DNA of 52,485 bases from Fimbriimonas ginsengisoli (GCA_016179045.1 JACOSL010000066.1:1-52485); one strand, 5' to 3'. Shown: positions 41,120 through 49,917, numbered from the stretch's first letter. Made by a program: numbers and translations. Notes: generated by a model from the letters alone, not told the origin.

Positions 41120-42127
41120 TTACTTGTCCATTGCGTAGTACTTCTCGAACCAGCAACTGTTCTCGTCCTGGATCTCGTACCGCTCCGGGTTTCTCGGAAC
41201 GTACTGAGAGTGGCTGTCAAGGAACGTGAGGTTGCCGCCGCTGTTCTTGTGGCGGTACTGAGCTTCGCATCCGAACGCGCCGCCGATGCGCCGCTGGAAG
41301 TTCGCAGACCCGAAGATGTTGGTCGTCTTCTGCTGCAGAACGTTCATGAAGGCATCGCCGTCGCACGCAGTCCGCGCGGTCTCAACCGCTTCTGAGATGT
41401 GCCGATTGATGTAATTGGCCGTCTCACGAAGCTTGCCCGACGTCTGCCAGGCATCCTGCCATCCGCTGCCTGGATAGTGCAGGTAAGCCTGCGCCGGATC
41501 GGTCGAGCAGAAGAACCCGTTCTGGAAGCCAGCGGGCGTTTGGCCGGTGACTGGGTCCGTGAACTTGGCGTACGTGGTCCCGGGGATGTTGCCCCACAGC
41601 TGGAATGGCCAACCGTAGTGCGAACCGTAACCGGCAACGACGCCATTTGTGTTGTAGTTGACGTCGCCAGGGACGTACGGGAAGTTCGGGTCGCCGCTGA
41701 TGTTCGAACCAGATCCGGGCGAACCGTTGCCGTCGCAACCGGCGTCGTCCATCGCTCTCATGAGGTTGGCCTCAGCGAACGACGGGCAGAACAGGATTCC
41801 GCGGTTCTTGATGTAGGGCTGAAGCGTGTTCGGGGCCCAACCAATAACCTGCGCGTCGAGCGTCGCGATCGTGAGGATCGTGCTCGCCAAGGTGGTCGTG
41901 TTGATCTGGCGGCGGATGTGCTCCACCGTGAACGCCGTGACTGAGTCGTCGTTGTCCGATGCATACAACTGCATGGCCAGACCGATCGATCGCGTGTTCA
42001 GGAGACAACTGGTCGACTTCGCGGCTTCCTTCGCCTGGGCGAAGACCGGGAAGAGAATGGCTGCAAGGATCGCGATGATCGCGATAACCACAAGCAACTC
42101 AATTAGAGTGAAAGCATGTCTACGCAA
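41120..42127 (-). CDS. Prepilin-type N-terminal cleavage/methylation protein
   Basis: 335 residues from TTG 42127, with ribosome binding site GGGAGG about 7 nt upstream. The class III signal and helix are clear: [20 protein letters not shown], followed by [19 protein letters not shown]. Prepilin peptidase should cut before Phe6 of the AFTLIE motif and methylate it, with Glu +5. The large C-terminal domain ([32 protein letters not shown], and [16 protein letters not shown] near the end) is the form found in large families in Armatimonadota and Planctomycetes. It is a pseudopilin or secreted-surface subunit; it has its own canonical promoter and sits across a tRNA from the GT41 cluster. Confidence 0.92.
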   Translation of the reverse strand: MRRHAFTLIELLVVIAIIAILAAILFPVFAQAKEAAKSTSCLLNTRSIGLAMQLYASDNDDSVTAFTVEHIRRQINTTTLASTILTIATLDAQVIGWAPNTLQPYIKNRGILFCPSFAEANLMRAMDDAGCDGNGSPGSGSNISGDPNFPYVPGDVNYNTNGVVAGYGSHYGWPFQLWGNIPGTTYAKFTDPVTGQTPAGFQNGFFCSTDPAQAYLHYPGSGWQDAWQTSGKLRETANYINRHISEAVETARTACDGDAFMNVLQQKTTNIFGSANFQRRIGGAFGCEAQYRHKNSGGNLTFLDSHSQYVPRNPERYEIQDENSCWFEKYYAMDK

Positions 42128-42201
42128 AATAGACCTCCCAAGATACAGGCTATGAGTTCGTCCTCAGCAAAGCCTCGGACGGATGACTGAAACCCAGTCC
42201 T

Positions 42202-42230
42202 ACTATAGCAAGAAATCGTGCCAAGCGCAA
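42202..42230 (-). promoter_or_regulatory. Canonical sigma-70-like promoter of the prepilin gene
   Basis: TTGCGC, 17 nt, TATAGT on the minus strand. Leader about 68 nt, carrying the GGGAGG ribosome binding site. It contrasts with the leaderless promoters in the window. Confidence 0.6.
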
Positions 42231-42249
42231 GACGCCAGGCGAAAAACCG

Positions 42250-42281
42250 ACAAAAAAGCCGGACCCCCAGTAAGGGGCTCA
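42250..42281 (-). terminator. Weak terminator-like hairpin
   Basis: On the minus strand GCCCC, TTACT, GGGG with the flanking arm closing at CCGGC, then TTTTTT. It is upstream of the prepilin promoter and downstream of nothing obvious on that strand, so its role is uncertain; it may block antisense reading. Confidence 0.3.
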
Positions 42282-42370
42282 ACAAAAACCAGTCTAATTA
42301 CCGGGTGCAGGGTCAACGCGTTGCCAAGCCATCGCCCTACAAAACCGTAGAGTATCATAGCCTAAGCCGC

Positions 42371-42446
42371 AGGGGTATAGCTCAGCTGGTAGAGCAGCGG
42401 TCTCCAAAACCGCAGGTCGCGGGTTCGAATCCTGCTGCCCCTGCCA
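42371..42446 (+). tRNA. tRNA-Trp (anticodon CCA)
   Basis: 76-nt cloverleaf with encoded CCA. Acceptor stem AGGGGTA / TGCCCCT, D-arm GCTC...GAGC, anticodon stem GCGGT / ACCGC with loop CTCCAAA and anticodon CCA at 42404-42406, T-arm with GTTCGAAT. The discriminator base is G, as in bacterial tRNA-Trp. It lies 59 bp before the first GT41 gene. Confidence 0.97.
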
Positions 42447-42504
42447 GATCCAACCCCGCTCGAGCCGAAGCTGTTGACCATTGCATTTGGCCAAGCTGGC
42501 AACC

Positions 42505-44691
42505 ATGGACGCCAAAACCCCGGATGCGAGCGATTCCAACCGCTCGTTCGCCGAGAGCTTCGCCGCCGCCTCGCTGGCGCGAGATCGGTCGGCATCCAGG
42601 TTGGAGTCGATCGTCCGCAAGATCGACTTGATAGCCGATGCCGACATCGTTAGGCGCCAGTCGTCAGGCTCCCCCGCGTGCAAGGCGGGATGCGACGCCT
42701 GCTGCCATCGGGTCGTGCCGGTTACCCTGCTCGAGGCTTTTCGCATCGCAGCTCGGATTCGAGAATCCGACCACGCACCGTTGGCCGGGCGCATCAAGAT
42801 CTATCGCAAGGAAACGGCTCCATTCCGCCCAGGCCGCGAGCACGAGGCTCGGGCGGCATGCCCGCTCCTGGTTGACGGGCTCTGCTCCGCTTACGACGCG
42901 AGGCCCCTCTTCTGCAGGGGTCTCAGTTCGTTCGACGCCTCGGCATGCGCCTTATGGCGCGATCGACAAGAGGCGCAGATTCCGGAAGTCCCGGGTCAGA
43001 TGGCGGCCGCGCGTGGCGTGGCGACTGGCCTCCGCGCGGCCCTCCAAGCCGCCAAGCTCGATAGCGGGCTGTTTGACCTCGGGCTTGTTTTGGAGGCGAT
43101 TCTAAGCGACCCCACACTCGGCAAGCGCTATGTCGAGGGCGCGACCGGCCCGAAGGAGGCGATCCTCGATGAACATATATGGCGGGACTCAGTGGATGCG
43201 CCGGCCACGACCGCCGAAGAAAGGCGTCCTGCACGTCCCGCCCTGCGGACGCTGCCTGGCGACCCCACTGGCTACCCCGATCCCCACCCAAGGCAAACTC
43301 GTTGGTCGAGCTTGTGTGACCGAGGTCAGTTCGAGAACGCCTTTAAGACCCTTACCCCACCTCGTGGAGATGCGGAGAGGCTTCTGCGAATGCGCGCTCC
43401 CGCCGCGTGTGCAAGCGAGGACGAGATCGACATGTGGCATGACCGCTTCGCATCCGCAACGGAGGAGTTGGGACAAGTACGGGGCGATGCATCGGCGCTA
43501 TTCGATGCTCTGCGCCTTTTTCACACCGCCGCGCTTGGCTATCATGGTCGCGACGTGCGGCCCCTTCTCGAGCCGATGGGCCCGGTCATCTGCCGGCGGA
43601 TCGCTCAGCACTCCGTCCCCGACCTTTGCGAGCCGATCGAACCCCGCAAGCCGGAGGGCAAGCTGCGCGTCGGCCACATCAGCCTCAATATGACCCACTC
43701 CCACAGTTCGCTCTGGGCCAGGGGCTGGATCGCGAATCACGGCGAGGATGTCGAAACCTATGCTTTCAACCTGAGCCTGGCGCCCGACGAGACGAGCTCC
43801 GAGTGGGAGCGACTGGCCGACCACTACTTCCATCTTCCCGGCCGCGTGCCGCCCGCCGCCCGCTTCATCAAGGATCTCAAACTCGATGTCCTGATCTACA
43901 CCGATATCGGCCTGACCGGCGTCAACACGCAGTTCGCCGCCCTCCGGCTGGCGCCGATCCAGTGCACCGCATGGGGATATCCCGCCACGAGCGGACTGCC
44001 GACGATCGATTACTATCTGTCGTCCGACTTGATGGAACCGAAGGGTTCGGAGGCGCATTACACGGAGCGTCTCGTGCGCCTTCCCGGGAGCGGACTGTGC
44101 TACTGGCGGCCTTCCGTTCAACCTTCGTCAAAGAGCCGCGAGGAACTTGGACTGCCCGCTAGCGGACCGATCCTGCTCTGCGCACAGCATCCTACCAAGT
44201 TCATACCCAAGCATGACTGGATACTCAAAGTCATATCCGACCGAGCCGGGGCGCCCATGCACTTCGTTGAATCGCCGCTGGCGTACGTCAACGATGTTGT
44301 TCGCCGACGCTTCGAAGCCATCGGTCTTAGGGCTCTCTGGCTGCCAAGAGCCGAGCAACCGGACTACCTGCGCCTGCTCCAATTGGCCGACGTGTGCCTG
44401 GACTCGCCCGGTTGGAGTGGAGGAAACACGACCATCGACACGCTCATGATGGGGACTCCGCTGGTGACCGTGCCTGGAGAGTTCATGAGGGGAAACCACT
44501 CGGTCGCTTTCCTGCAGATCGCCGGTGCTCCCGGCCTGATTGCGAAGGACCTGGATGATTTCGTCGACCTCGCGTGCGACCGAGGCCGTCAGCAACGGTC
44601 GATGACGAGCCTGGCCGTCGACGCGTTGTTCGACGATCTGGCGCCAATTGAGGCGATGGATGAGCTCTTCCTTACGGTGACAAGCAAATGA
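42505..44691 (+). CDS. YkgJ cysteine-cluster / GT41 O-GlcNAc-transferase-like fusion, copy 1
   Basis: 728 residues from ATG 42505 (a TTG eight codons earlier is possible). N-domain: YkgJ/FliB-type cysteine cluster with C59-x3-C63-x2-C66-C67, then Cys119, 127, 137 and 148 in ACPLLVDGLCSAYDARPLFC. A helical middle region (about 240-375) holds no TPRs I can recognise. C-domain (about 385-728): GT41 catalytic region of the SPINDLY/OGT type, with the conserved His in THSHSSLWARGW, APIQCTAWGYPATSGLPTID, the UDP-contacting Lys in PTKFIPKHDW, and WSGGNTTIDTLMMGTPLVTV for the sugar-nucleotide phosphates. Predicted to transfer a sugar to protein; the N-domain may bind Fe-S or zinc. ATGA overlap with copy 2. 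Confidence 0.85.
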   Translation: MDAKTPDASDSNRSFAESFAAASLARDRSASRLESIVRKIDLIADADIVRRQSSGSPACKAGCDACCHRVVPVTLLEAFRIAARIRESDHAPLAGRIKIYRKETAPFRPGREHEARAACPLLVDGLCSAYDARPLFCRGLSSFDASACALWRDRQEAQIPEVPGQMAAARGVATGLRAALQAAKLDSGLFDLGLVLEAILSDPTLGKRYVEGATGPKEAILDEHIWRDSVDAPATTAEERRPARPALRTLPGDPTGYPDPHPRQTRWSSLCDRGQFENAFKTLTPPRGDAERLLRMRAPAACASEDEIDMWHDRFASATEELGQVRGDASALFDALRLFHTAALGYHGRDVRPLLEPMGPVICRRIAQHSVPDLCEPIEPRKPEGKLRVGHISLNMTHSHSSLWARGWIANHGEDVETYAFNLSLAPDETSSEWERLADHYFHLPGRVPPAARFIKDLKLDVLIYTDIGLTGVNTQFAALRLAPIQCTAWGYPATSGLPTIDYYLSSDLMEPKGSEAHYTERLVRLPGSGLCYWRPSVQPSSKSREELGLPASGPILLCAQHPTKFIPKHDWILKVISDRAGAPMHFVESPLAYVNDVVRRRFEAIGLRALWLPRAEQPDYLRLLQLADVCLDSPGWSGGNTTIDTLMMGTPLVTVPGEFMRGNHSVAFLQIAGAPGLIAKDLDDFVDLACDRGRQQRSMTSLAVDALFDDLAPIEAMDELFLTVTSK

Positions 44692-46853
44692 GCGAGGGCC
44701 CTGCCCGCTTTGCCCAAAGCTTCGCGGAGACGTCGCTTGCCCGCGATCACTCGACTAAGCGGCTCGAGTCCATCGTCCGCAAGCTGGACATGATCGCCGA
44801 CAAGGAGATCTCCACCCGGCAACGGGGCCGCGCGCCGGCTTGCAAAGCAGGCTGCGACGCTTGCTGCCACCGGACCGTGCCGGTGAGTCTTCCGGAGGCA
44901 ATAGGCATAGCCTCACAGGTGGGCAAGAAGGACGACTCGGCGCTTCGCGAGAGGATAAAGCTATACCGAGCGCGCACCGCCCCGTTTCGGGCACACGAGC
45001 AGGAGGCCAGGGTCGCCTGTCCGCTTCTAGCGGACGGATTGTGCACCGTTTATGACGCCCGACCCCTGTTTTGCCGCGGGCTGAGTTCCTTCGATGCGGG
45101 GGCCTGTGCCTCATGGCGCGATGGAGACGAGGTGTCGATCCCCAAAGTCCCGGGCCAAATGGCGGTCGCGAGGGAGTTGCAAGATGGTTTGCGATCGGCC
45201 CTTGAAAGGGCCCGACTCCCGCACGGCCTGTACGACCTGGGCCTCGCTCTCGGAGCGCTTCTGGAAGATCGCGAGCTAGCCGAACGATGCACGGCCGACA
45301 AGCTTCTCCTGGGACATGCGGAGTTGACCGACGACCTCTGGCCTGCGTCGGACAAGAGCGCGATCCCACCGGGCCCGCCGACTGACGCACAGGAAAACCC
45401 CACGCCCCGTTCTTTGCCCGGCGATCCGACAGGCCGCCTACCCGTCGATCCGCTACTCAAGCGGTTCCATCGCCTATGCAACCGGTCACGGTTTGAGGAA
45501 GCAAACGAACTCTTGCGACAGGGCGGAAAGGACGCCTACAAGCTCTTGCGCGCCTGGGCGCCCCTCGCATATCGGTCTGAGGCGGATATCGACCTTTGGC
45601 GCGACCGCTTCCTCGAGGCCGTCGATCAGCTCGAACACTCCCAATTCGATCCCAAGGAGGTATTCGACGCGATCGAGTGGTTCAACACCTTCGCCATCGC
45701 GTACCAGGCTCGCGATGTGCGACCCCTGGTCGAACCTCTCGGGCGAATTCTTTGCGAGAAGATCACGGCAAGAGCCGTGCCCGATCTGGCCGAACCCATC
45801 GAGCCCCGAAAGCCCGCGGGCAAACGGCGCGTGGGTTACATCAGCTTCTACCTAAGAAATTCGCATGGCTCGAAATGGGCGCGCGGCTGGATCGAGAACC
45901 ACGGCGACGAGATCGAAACTTACGCCTTTAACCTCAACCGGGTGTCCGACGAGATCAGCCGCGACTGGGAGCGGCTGGCCGACCACTACTACCATTTGCC
46001 GGGCAGGGTGCCGGCCGCGGCGAGGTTCATCAAGGACCTCAAACTCGACGCTCTGATCTTCACCGATATCGGCATGGCCGGTCCCAACTACCAATTCGGT
46101 TCCATGCGACTTGCGCCGGTCCAGTGCACCGCCTGGGGCCACCCGGTCACGAGCGGGCTGCCGACCATCGACTACTACCTTTCTTCCGACCTGATGGAGC
46201 CTGCCGGCGCAGAGGCGCACTACACCGAGCGATTGGTGCGGCTACCCGGCAGCGGGCTGTGTTACCCTGCAATCGACGCGGCCCCGACCGGCAAAACACG
46301 CTCCGACCTCGGCCTGCCCGATACTGGGCCGATCGTGCTGATGGTGCAAAACCTTTTCAAACTCGCACCGAAGTTCGATTGGATATTCAAGGCGATTTCC
46401 GACCGTCTTGGTTGCCCGATCGTGTTCGTTCTTTCCAGCCTAAAGTCGGCTTCCGATGTAATCCGCCGCCGACTGGACGCTACGGGCGTCAATGCCATCT
46501 GGATCGACCGGGTTGAAAAAGGCGACTACCTTCGCCTGCTGCAGTTGGCCGACGTTTCACTCGACATCCCTGAATGGAGCGGAGGCAACACCACGATCGA
46601 GACGCTCCTGCTCGGCACCCCAGTCGTCGCCATACCCGGCCAGTTTATGCGGGGCAATCACTCCGTCGCCTTTCATAAGATCGCGGGAGTTCCCGGCCTG
46701 ATCGCAAAGGACTTGGACGATTACCTCGACCTCGCATGCGATTTCGACCGGCAGCGGGCAGCCATGGTGGGCGTCGACGCGGGCGCGCTGTTTCATGACA
46801 AGCGTCCGGTTCGCGCGCTCGACGAGCTTCTGTTCAAGTGGAGCGGACGATAA
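44688..46853 (+). CDS. YkgJ cysteine-cluster / GT41 O-GlcNAc-transferase-like fusion, copy 2
   Basis: 721 residues, same architecture as copy 1. Cysteines: Cys52, 56, 59, 60, then 111, 119, 129 and 140, with nearly the same spacing and shared text (ACKAGCDACCHR, ARPLFCRGLSSFDA). GT41 part: His393 in SHGSKWARGW, Lys558 in FKLAPKFDW, Asn634 in WSGGNTTIETLLLGTPVVA, then FMRGNHSVAFHKIAGVPGLI. All catalytic landmarks are present, so the enzyme is probably active. Its start is inside copy 1's stop and it ends 3 bp before copy 3, so all three are one operon. Divergence from copy 1 in the helical middle suggests different acceptor proteins. Confidence 0.87.
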   Translation: MSEGPARFAQSFAETSLARDHSTKRLESIVRKLDMIADKEISTRQRGRAPACKAGCDACCHRTVPVSLPEAIGIASQVGKKDDSALRERIKLYRARTAPFRAHEQEARVACPLLADGLCTVYDARPLFCRGLSSFDAGACASWRDGDEVSIPKVPGQMAVARELQDGLRSALERARLPHGLYDLGLALGALLEDRELAERCTADKLLLGHAELTDDLWPASDKSAIPPGPPTDAQENPTPRSLPGDPTGRLPVDPLLKRFHRLCNRSRFEEANELLRQGGKDAYKLLRAWAPLAYRSEADIDLWRDRFLEAVDQLEHSQFDPKEVFDAIEWFNTFAIAYQARDVRPLVEPLGRILCEKITARAVPDLAEPIEPRKPAGKRRVGYISFYLRNSHGSKWARGWIENHGDEIETYAFNLNRVSDEISRDWERLADHYYHLPGRVPAAARFIKDLKLDALIFTDIGMAGPNYQFGSMRLAPVQCTAWGHPVTSGLPTIDYYLSSDLMEPAGAEAHYTERLVRLPGSGLCYPAIDAAPTGKTRSDLGLPDTGPIVLMVQNLFKLAPKFDWIFKAISDRLGCPIVFVLSSLKSASDVIRRRLDATGVNAIWIDRVEKGDYLRLLQLADVSLDIPEWSGGNTTIETLLLGTPVVAIPGQFMRGNHSVAFHKIAGVPGLIAKDLDDYLDLACDFDRQRAAMVGVDAGALFHDKRPVRALDELLFKWSGR

Positions 46854-46856
46854 GCG

Positions 46857-48356
46857 ATGCTCCCACCTGAAGCGACCGACTGGCCACCGGCCAAACCGGC
46901 CTACCGGCCACTCCTTTCCGATCCTGGCGGCGAAGCGCCGCCGAAAGATCGGATGCTCGCCCTCTTCGACCGGCTCAGCCAGCTCGATGGCCGTTACGAT
47001 GACGCGATCGAATGTCTATCGGAGGGCGCTACCGTTGCCCACCGCTTGCAGCGAATCTGGACGCCTTTCAGTTATTCGAAGGATGAGGACATCGACCGAT
47101 GGCGAGCTCATTTTCTGGCCGCATTGGCGGATTTCGAAACGACCGGCTACGACCCACACGAGGCGTACGATGCGCTGGCTCAAATGCACACCTTCAACGT
47201 CGCTTACCAGGGGCGCGACGTGCTGCCGCTGCTGAAGCCATTCGGCCAATTGGTGCATAGGGTCGCGGCCCATGTGGCGCCCGACCTCGTCGAGCCGATT
47301 GAACCGAAAGGGCGGCACGGCAAGATTCGGGTTGGCTACATCAGCCACAACCTCTTCGGCAACCACGCCTCGCGGTGGGCTCGCGGCTGGGCGAGAAGCC
47401 ATGCCGACGACTTCGAGGTCTATGCCTTCAACATCGGCAACACCACCGACGAGGTGACCGCGGACTGGCAAAACATCGCGGACTACTACTACTCGATGCC
47501 TAGGCGCCCCGCCGCCGGGGCGCGTTTCATCCGCGACCTGGAACTCGATGCGCTCGTGTTCACCGACCTCGGCATGAACGGCCGCTCGTACCAATACGCC
47601 GGATTTCGTTTGGCCCCGGTCCAATGCACCGCGTGGGGGCATCCGGTGAGCAGCGGGCTTCCGACGATCGACTACTACCTGTCCTCGGACTTAATGGAGC
47701 CGCCAGGCGCCGAGGGGCATTATTCCGAATGCCTCGTACGCCTTCCCGAGAGCGGGCTGTGCTATCCACGCCCGACCGGCACTCCATCCGAGCTCGGCAG
47801 GTCTGAACTGGGCCTAACCAACAAGGGCCCTCTCGTCGTGCTCTGCCAGAACACGATGAAATTTCTTCCCCAATGGGACTTCCTTTACGCCGGGATCGCG
47901 GAGCGGCTGAGGGTGCCGCTCGTCGCGGTCGAATCCATCGTCCGTAGCGCCAACGAGGAGTTGCGGACGAGAATGCAACGTCTCGGGGTGAAGGTGGTCT
48001 GGATCCCGAGGATACGGCACAACGGACATTACCTTCGGCTTCTGCAACTAGCTGACGTTTCGCTCGATCCCCCTGGGTGGAGCGGCGGCAACACGACGAT
48101 CGAGACCCTGCTCATGGGGACGCCCGTGGTCACCTTGCCCGGGGAGTTCATGCGTGGCAACCATTCAATGGCCTTTCACCAGATTGCCGGAGTGCCGGGG
48201 CTGATCGCCAAAGATCCGGAGGACTATGTGGACCTAGCCTGCGACTTCGAGCGGCAGCTGGAGGCGATGAAGGGGCTGAACCTTGACGCTCTGTTTGACG
48301 ACCTGCGACCCGTGCGGGCGCTCGACGATTTCTTGCGTCAGGCCACCCGCGCCTAG
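46857..48356 (+). CDS. GT41 O-GlcNAc-transferase-like protein without cysteine cluster, copy 3
   Basis: 499 residues. It lacks the YkgJ domain and starts directly in the helical middle region (MLALFDRLSQLDGRYDDAIE, TPFSYSKDEDIDRWRAHFLA), which resembles a short degenerate TPR-like segment. The GT41 region keeps the His (FGNHASRWARGW), the acceptor/UDP segment APVQCTAWGHPVSSGLPTID, Lys in MKFLPQWDF and WSGGNTTIETLLMGTPVVTL, with FMRGNHSMAFHQIAGVPGLI. It ends 3 bp into a convergent anti-sigma factor gene (stop codons overlap at CTAG). Confidence 0.88.
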   Translation: MLPPEATDWPPAKPAYRPLLSDPGGEAPPKDRMLALFDRLSQLDGRYDDAIECLSEGATVAHRLQRIWTPFSYSKDEDIDRWRAHFLAALADFETTGYDPHEAYDALAQMHTFNVAYQGRDVLPLLKPFGQLVHRVAAHVAPDLVEPIEPKGRHGKIRVGYISHNLFGNHASRWARGWARSHADDFEVYAFNIGNTTDEVTADWQNIADYYYSMPRRPAAGARFIRDLELDALVFTDLGMNGRSYQYAGFRLAPVQCTAWGHPVSSGLPTIDYYLSSDLMEPPGAEGHYSECLVRLPESGLCYPRPTGTPSELGRSELGLTNKGPLVVLCQNTMKFLPQWDFLYAGIAERLRVPLVAVESIVRSANEELRTRMQRLGVKVVWIPRIRHNGHYLRLLQLADVSLDPPGWSGGNTTIETLLMGTPVVTLPGEFMRGNHSMAFHQIAGVPGLIAKDPEDYVDLACDFERQLEAMKGLNLDALFDDLRPVRALDDFLRQATRA

Positions 48357-49093
48357 CGGAACGCGACTTCGCCCGCTAGGGTGTGGAGGTCTTCTGTCGA
48401 GCGATCTCCGAGCAGCATCAGCATGCAGCCGTTCGAATTCCAAACCAGGCAGTTCGTGCCGTTGATGCGCCCGCAGCAATATTCGCCCGAGCCGAGAGGC
48501 TGCGTGCCCTCGACGCCCACCGCGCCGGGCACGACGACCAGGAGCGCATCGCCCCCGCTGTCGCGAAGATGGAGCCGTACGAGGCGCCGCCCGTCCGAGG
48601 AGCCGTATGCGCCCTCGAGGATGGAAATGCGCTGGTCGGGGAGGCTGACCGGCGATCGGCCGAGCTTTTCGGCCACAAACTTCCGGGCCTCGTCAATCGT
48701 ATGAGGACGAATCAAAGCAAGAGGCGCCAAACCCGAAACCATCCTCGGCACTTCGCCCGAGCGCACCATGCCCGCCGACCCGTTCCGGGTCGCGAGGCCG
48801 CCAACCACGATCGCAAGCAGAAACGTGCCGCAAAGGCCCCAGGCGTAGCGCCCGACGAAGCCTTCTACACGCTGCGCTCGGTCGATTTCGTCTAGCCGCT
48901 TTCGGCACTTGCACCACGTGTCGTCGCAGGCCACCGGCTGGCAGTGCTTGTTGACGATGAGCTTTAGGCCCTGGATCGTTTCCAGTTCGAGGGTGCTACG
49001 GCGGCACTTGGCGATCTCATGGGCCAAGGCTTCGGCGTCCTCTTTGCTGAGTTCGGCGTCGGCCAGGGCGTGGATTTTAAGAGGATCGATCAT
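48353..49093 (-). CDS. Anti-sigma factor, membrane-bound
   Basis: 246 residues. The N-terminal about 75 residues form a ZAS-like cytoplasmic domain (IHALADAELSKEDAEALAHE, KCRRSTLELETIQGLKLIV) with Cys/His (KHCQPVACDDTWCKC) that could bind zinc, though the usual H-x3-C-x2-C is not exact. One membrane helix (YAWGLCGTFLLAIVVGG) leads to a periplasmic domain with several Cys (YCCGRINGTNCLVWNSNGCM). The ATG overlaps the ECF sigma stop (ATGA). It probably holds the sigma factor at the membrane until stress. A Cys-rich periplasmic part suggests redox or envelope stress sensing. Confidence 0.8.
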   Translation of the reverse strand: MIDPLKIHALADAELSKEDAEALAHEIAKCRRSTLELETIQGLKLIVNKHCQPVACDDTWCKCRKRLDEIDRAQRVEGFVGRYAWGLCGTFLLAIVVGGLATRNGSAGMVRSGEVPRMVSGLAPLALIRPHTIDEARKFVAEKLGRSPVSLPDQRISILEGAYGSSDGRRLVRLHLRDSGGDALLVVVPGAVGVEGTQPLGSGEYCCGRINGTNCLVWNSNGCMLMLLGDRSTEDLHTLAGEVAFR

Positions 49094-49653
49094 TCGCCTG
49101 CGCCTTGCTTAAGATAGCCTGACTGGACAGCGAAGTCTTCGAGCTGGCGTCTCAGCATCGCCCGTCCTCGGGCGAGCCGTGACCGCACCGTGCCGATGGG
49201 CACGCTCGTCGCATCTGCGATCTCTTGATAGCTCATTCCTTCGATGTCGCTCAATATCACTGTAAGTCGAAATTCCTCTGGAAGGTTCCCGAGCGCCGCT
49301 TCGACCTCGGTTCCCACGAGGCGGTCGAAAAGCTCCCGATCCGGCCTTCCGGATTCGTCCGCCACCGGCTCGATGGCCGCATCTTCGTCGATCGATCCGA
49401 GGATCGGGTTTCGCTGACGCTGCCGATACCGGTTTATGTAGAGGTTGGTGACGATCCGAAGCATCCAACCCTTGAAGTTCGTCCCGTCGAACCGGTCGAA
49501 CGCTTCGTAACCGCGCACGATGGCCTCTTGTGCCAGGTCCTCGGCTTCCTCTCGCGACCGGGTGAGACGCAGAGCGGTGCCGAAAATCGAAGGGAACGCC
49601 CGCTCCGCTTCTCTCTCAAAAGCGTCGCGCCGGGCGCGCTTCCCAAAGAGCAT
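49090..49653 (-). CDS. ECF RNA polymerase sigma factor
   Basis: 187 residues from ATG 49653 (longer upstream frame has no similarity). Region 2: PSIFGTALRLTRSREEAEDL, AQEAIVRGYEAFDRF, TNFKGWMLRIVTNLYINRYR (2.3-2.4). A linker (about 90-120) leads to region 4: LGNLPEEFRLTVILSDIEGM, SYQEIADATSVPIGTVRSRL, ARGRAMLRRQL, a perfect HTH of the ECF class. Co-transcribed and coupled to the anti-sigma gene. The upstream GGAAC-N18-GTT promoter suggests that it reads its own gene. Confidence 0.95.
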   Translation of the reverse strand: MLFGKRARRDAFEREAERAFPSIFGTALRLTRSREEAEDLAQEAIVRGYEAFDRFDGTNFKGWMLRIVTNLYINRYRQRQRNPILGSIDEDAAIEPVADESGRPDRELFDRLVGTEVEAALGNLPEEFRLTVILSDIEGMSYQEIADATSVPIGTVRSRLARGRAMLRRQLEDFAVQSGYLKQGAGE

Positions 49654-49684
49654 GGGTGAGCGAGTGTACCTTTCGTTCAAGCTC

Positions 49685-49710
49685 AACAGACGGGGGTGGG
49701 GCCCGGTTCC
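49685..49710 (-). promoter_or_regulatory. ECF-type promoter (autoregulatory candidate)
   Basis: On the minus strand GGAAC, 18 nt, GTT, starting about 55 nt before the sigma-factor ATG. GGAA-N18-GTT matches promoters of SigR/SigH-like ECF factors. A GAAAGG box lies between promoter and ATG. Single-site matches of this type are weak evidence. Confidence 0.4.
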
Positions 49711-49904
49711 CGGCTCGGTACACGAGGGCGCAAATCGGGACGATGTGCGGTGAGGTGCACGCTCCGTCGTGCCCGTCCGGGGTGCCATGCAAAGCCACCG
49801 CAAAGCTACGCAAAGCCTTTGCAACGCAGCGCGGTCCGCTTTCTAGTCGGCCCTGAGCGAAATTTCTCAAAAAGACCTAGCGCACATGCGTCTACCGTAT
49901 GGTA

Positions 49905-49910
49905 TACCTT
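49905..49910 (+). promoter_or_regulatory. -10 box of a leaderless promoter (DinB)
   Basis: TACCTT, 7 nt before the ATG at 49918, within the overlapping TATACCTT. Fits TANNNT. Confidence 0.45.
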
Positions 49911-49917
49911 CGAGACT

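Noticed and set aside
42505-48356. TPR superhelix in the GT41 proteins
   Set aside because: The middle regions are helical but lack the regular 34-residue TPR spacing and small/aromatic pattern.
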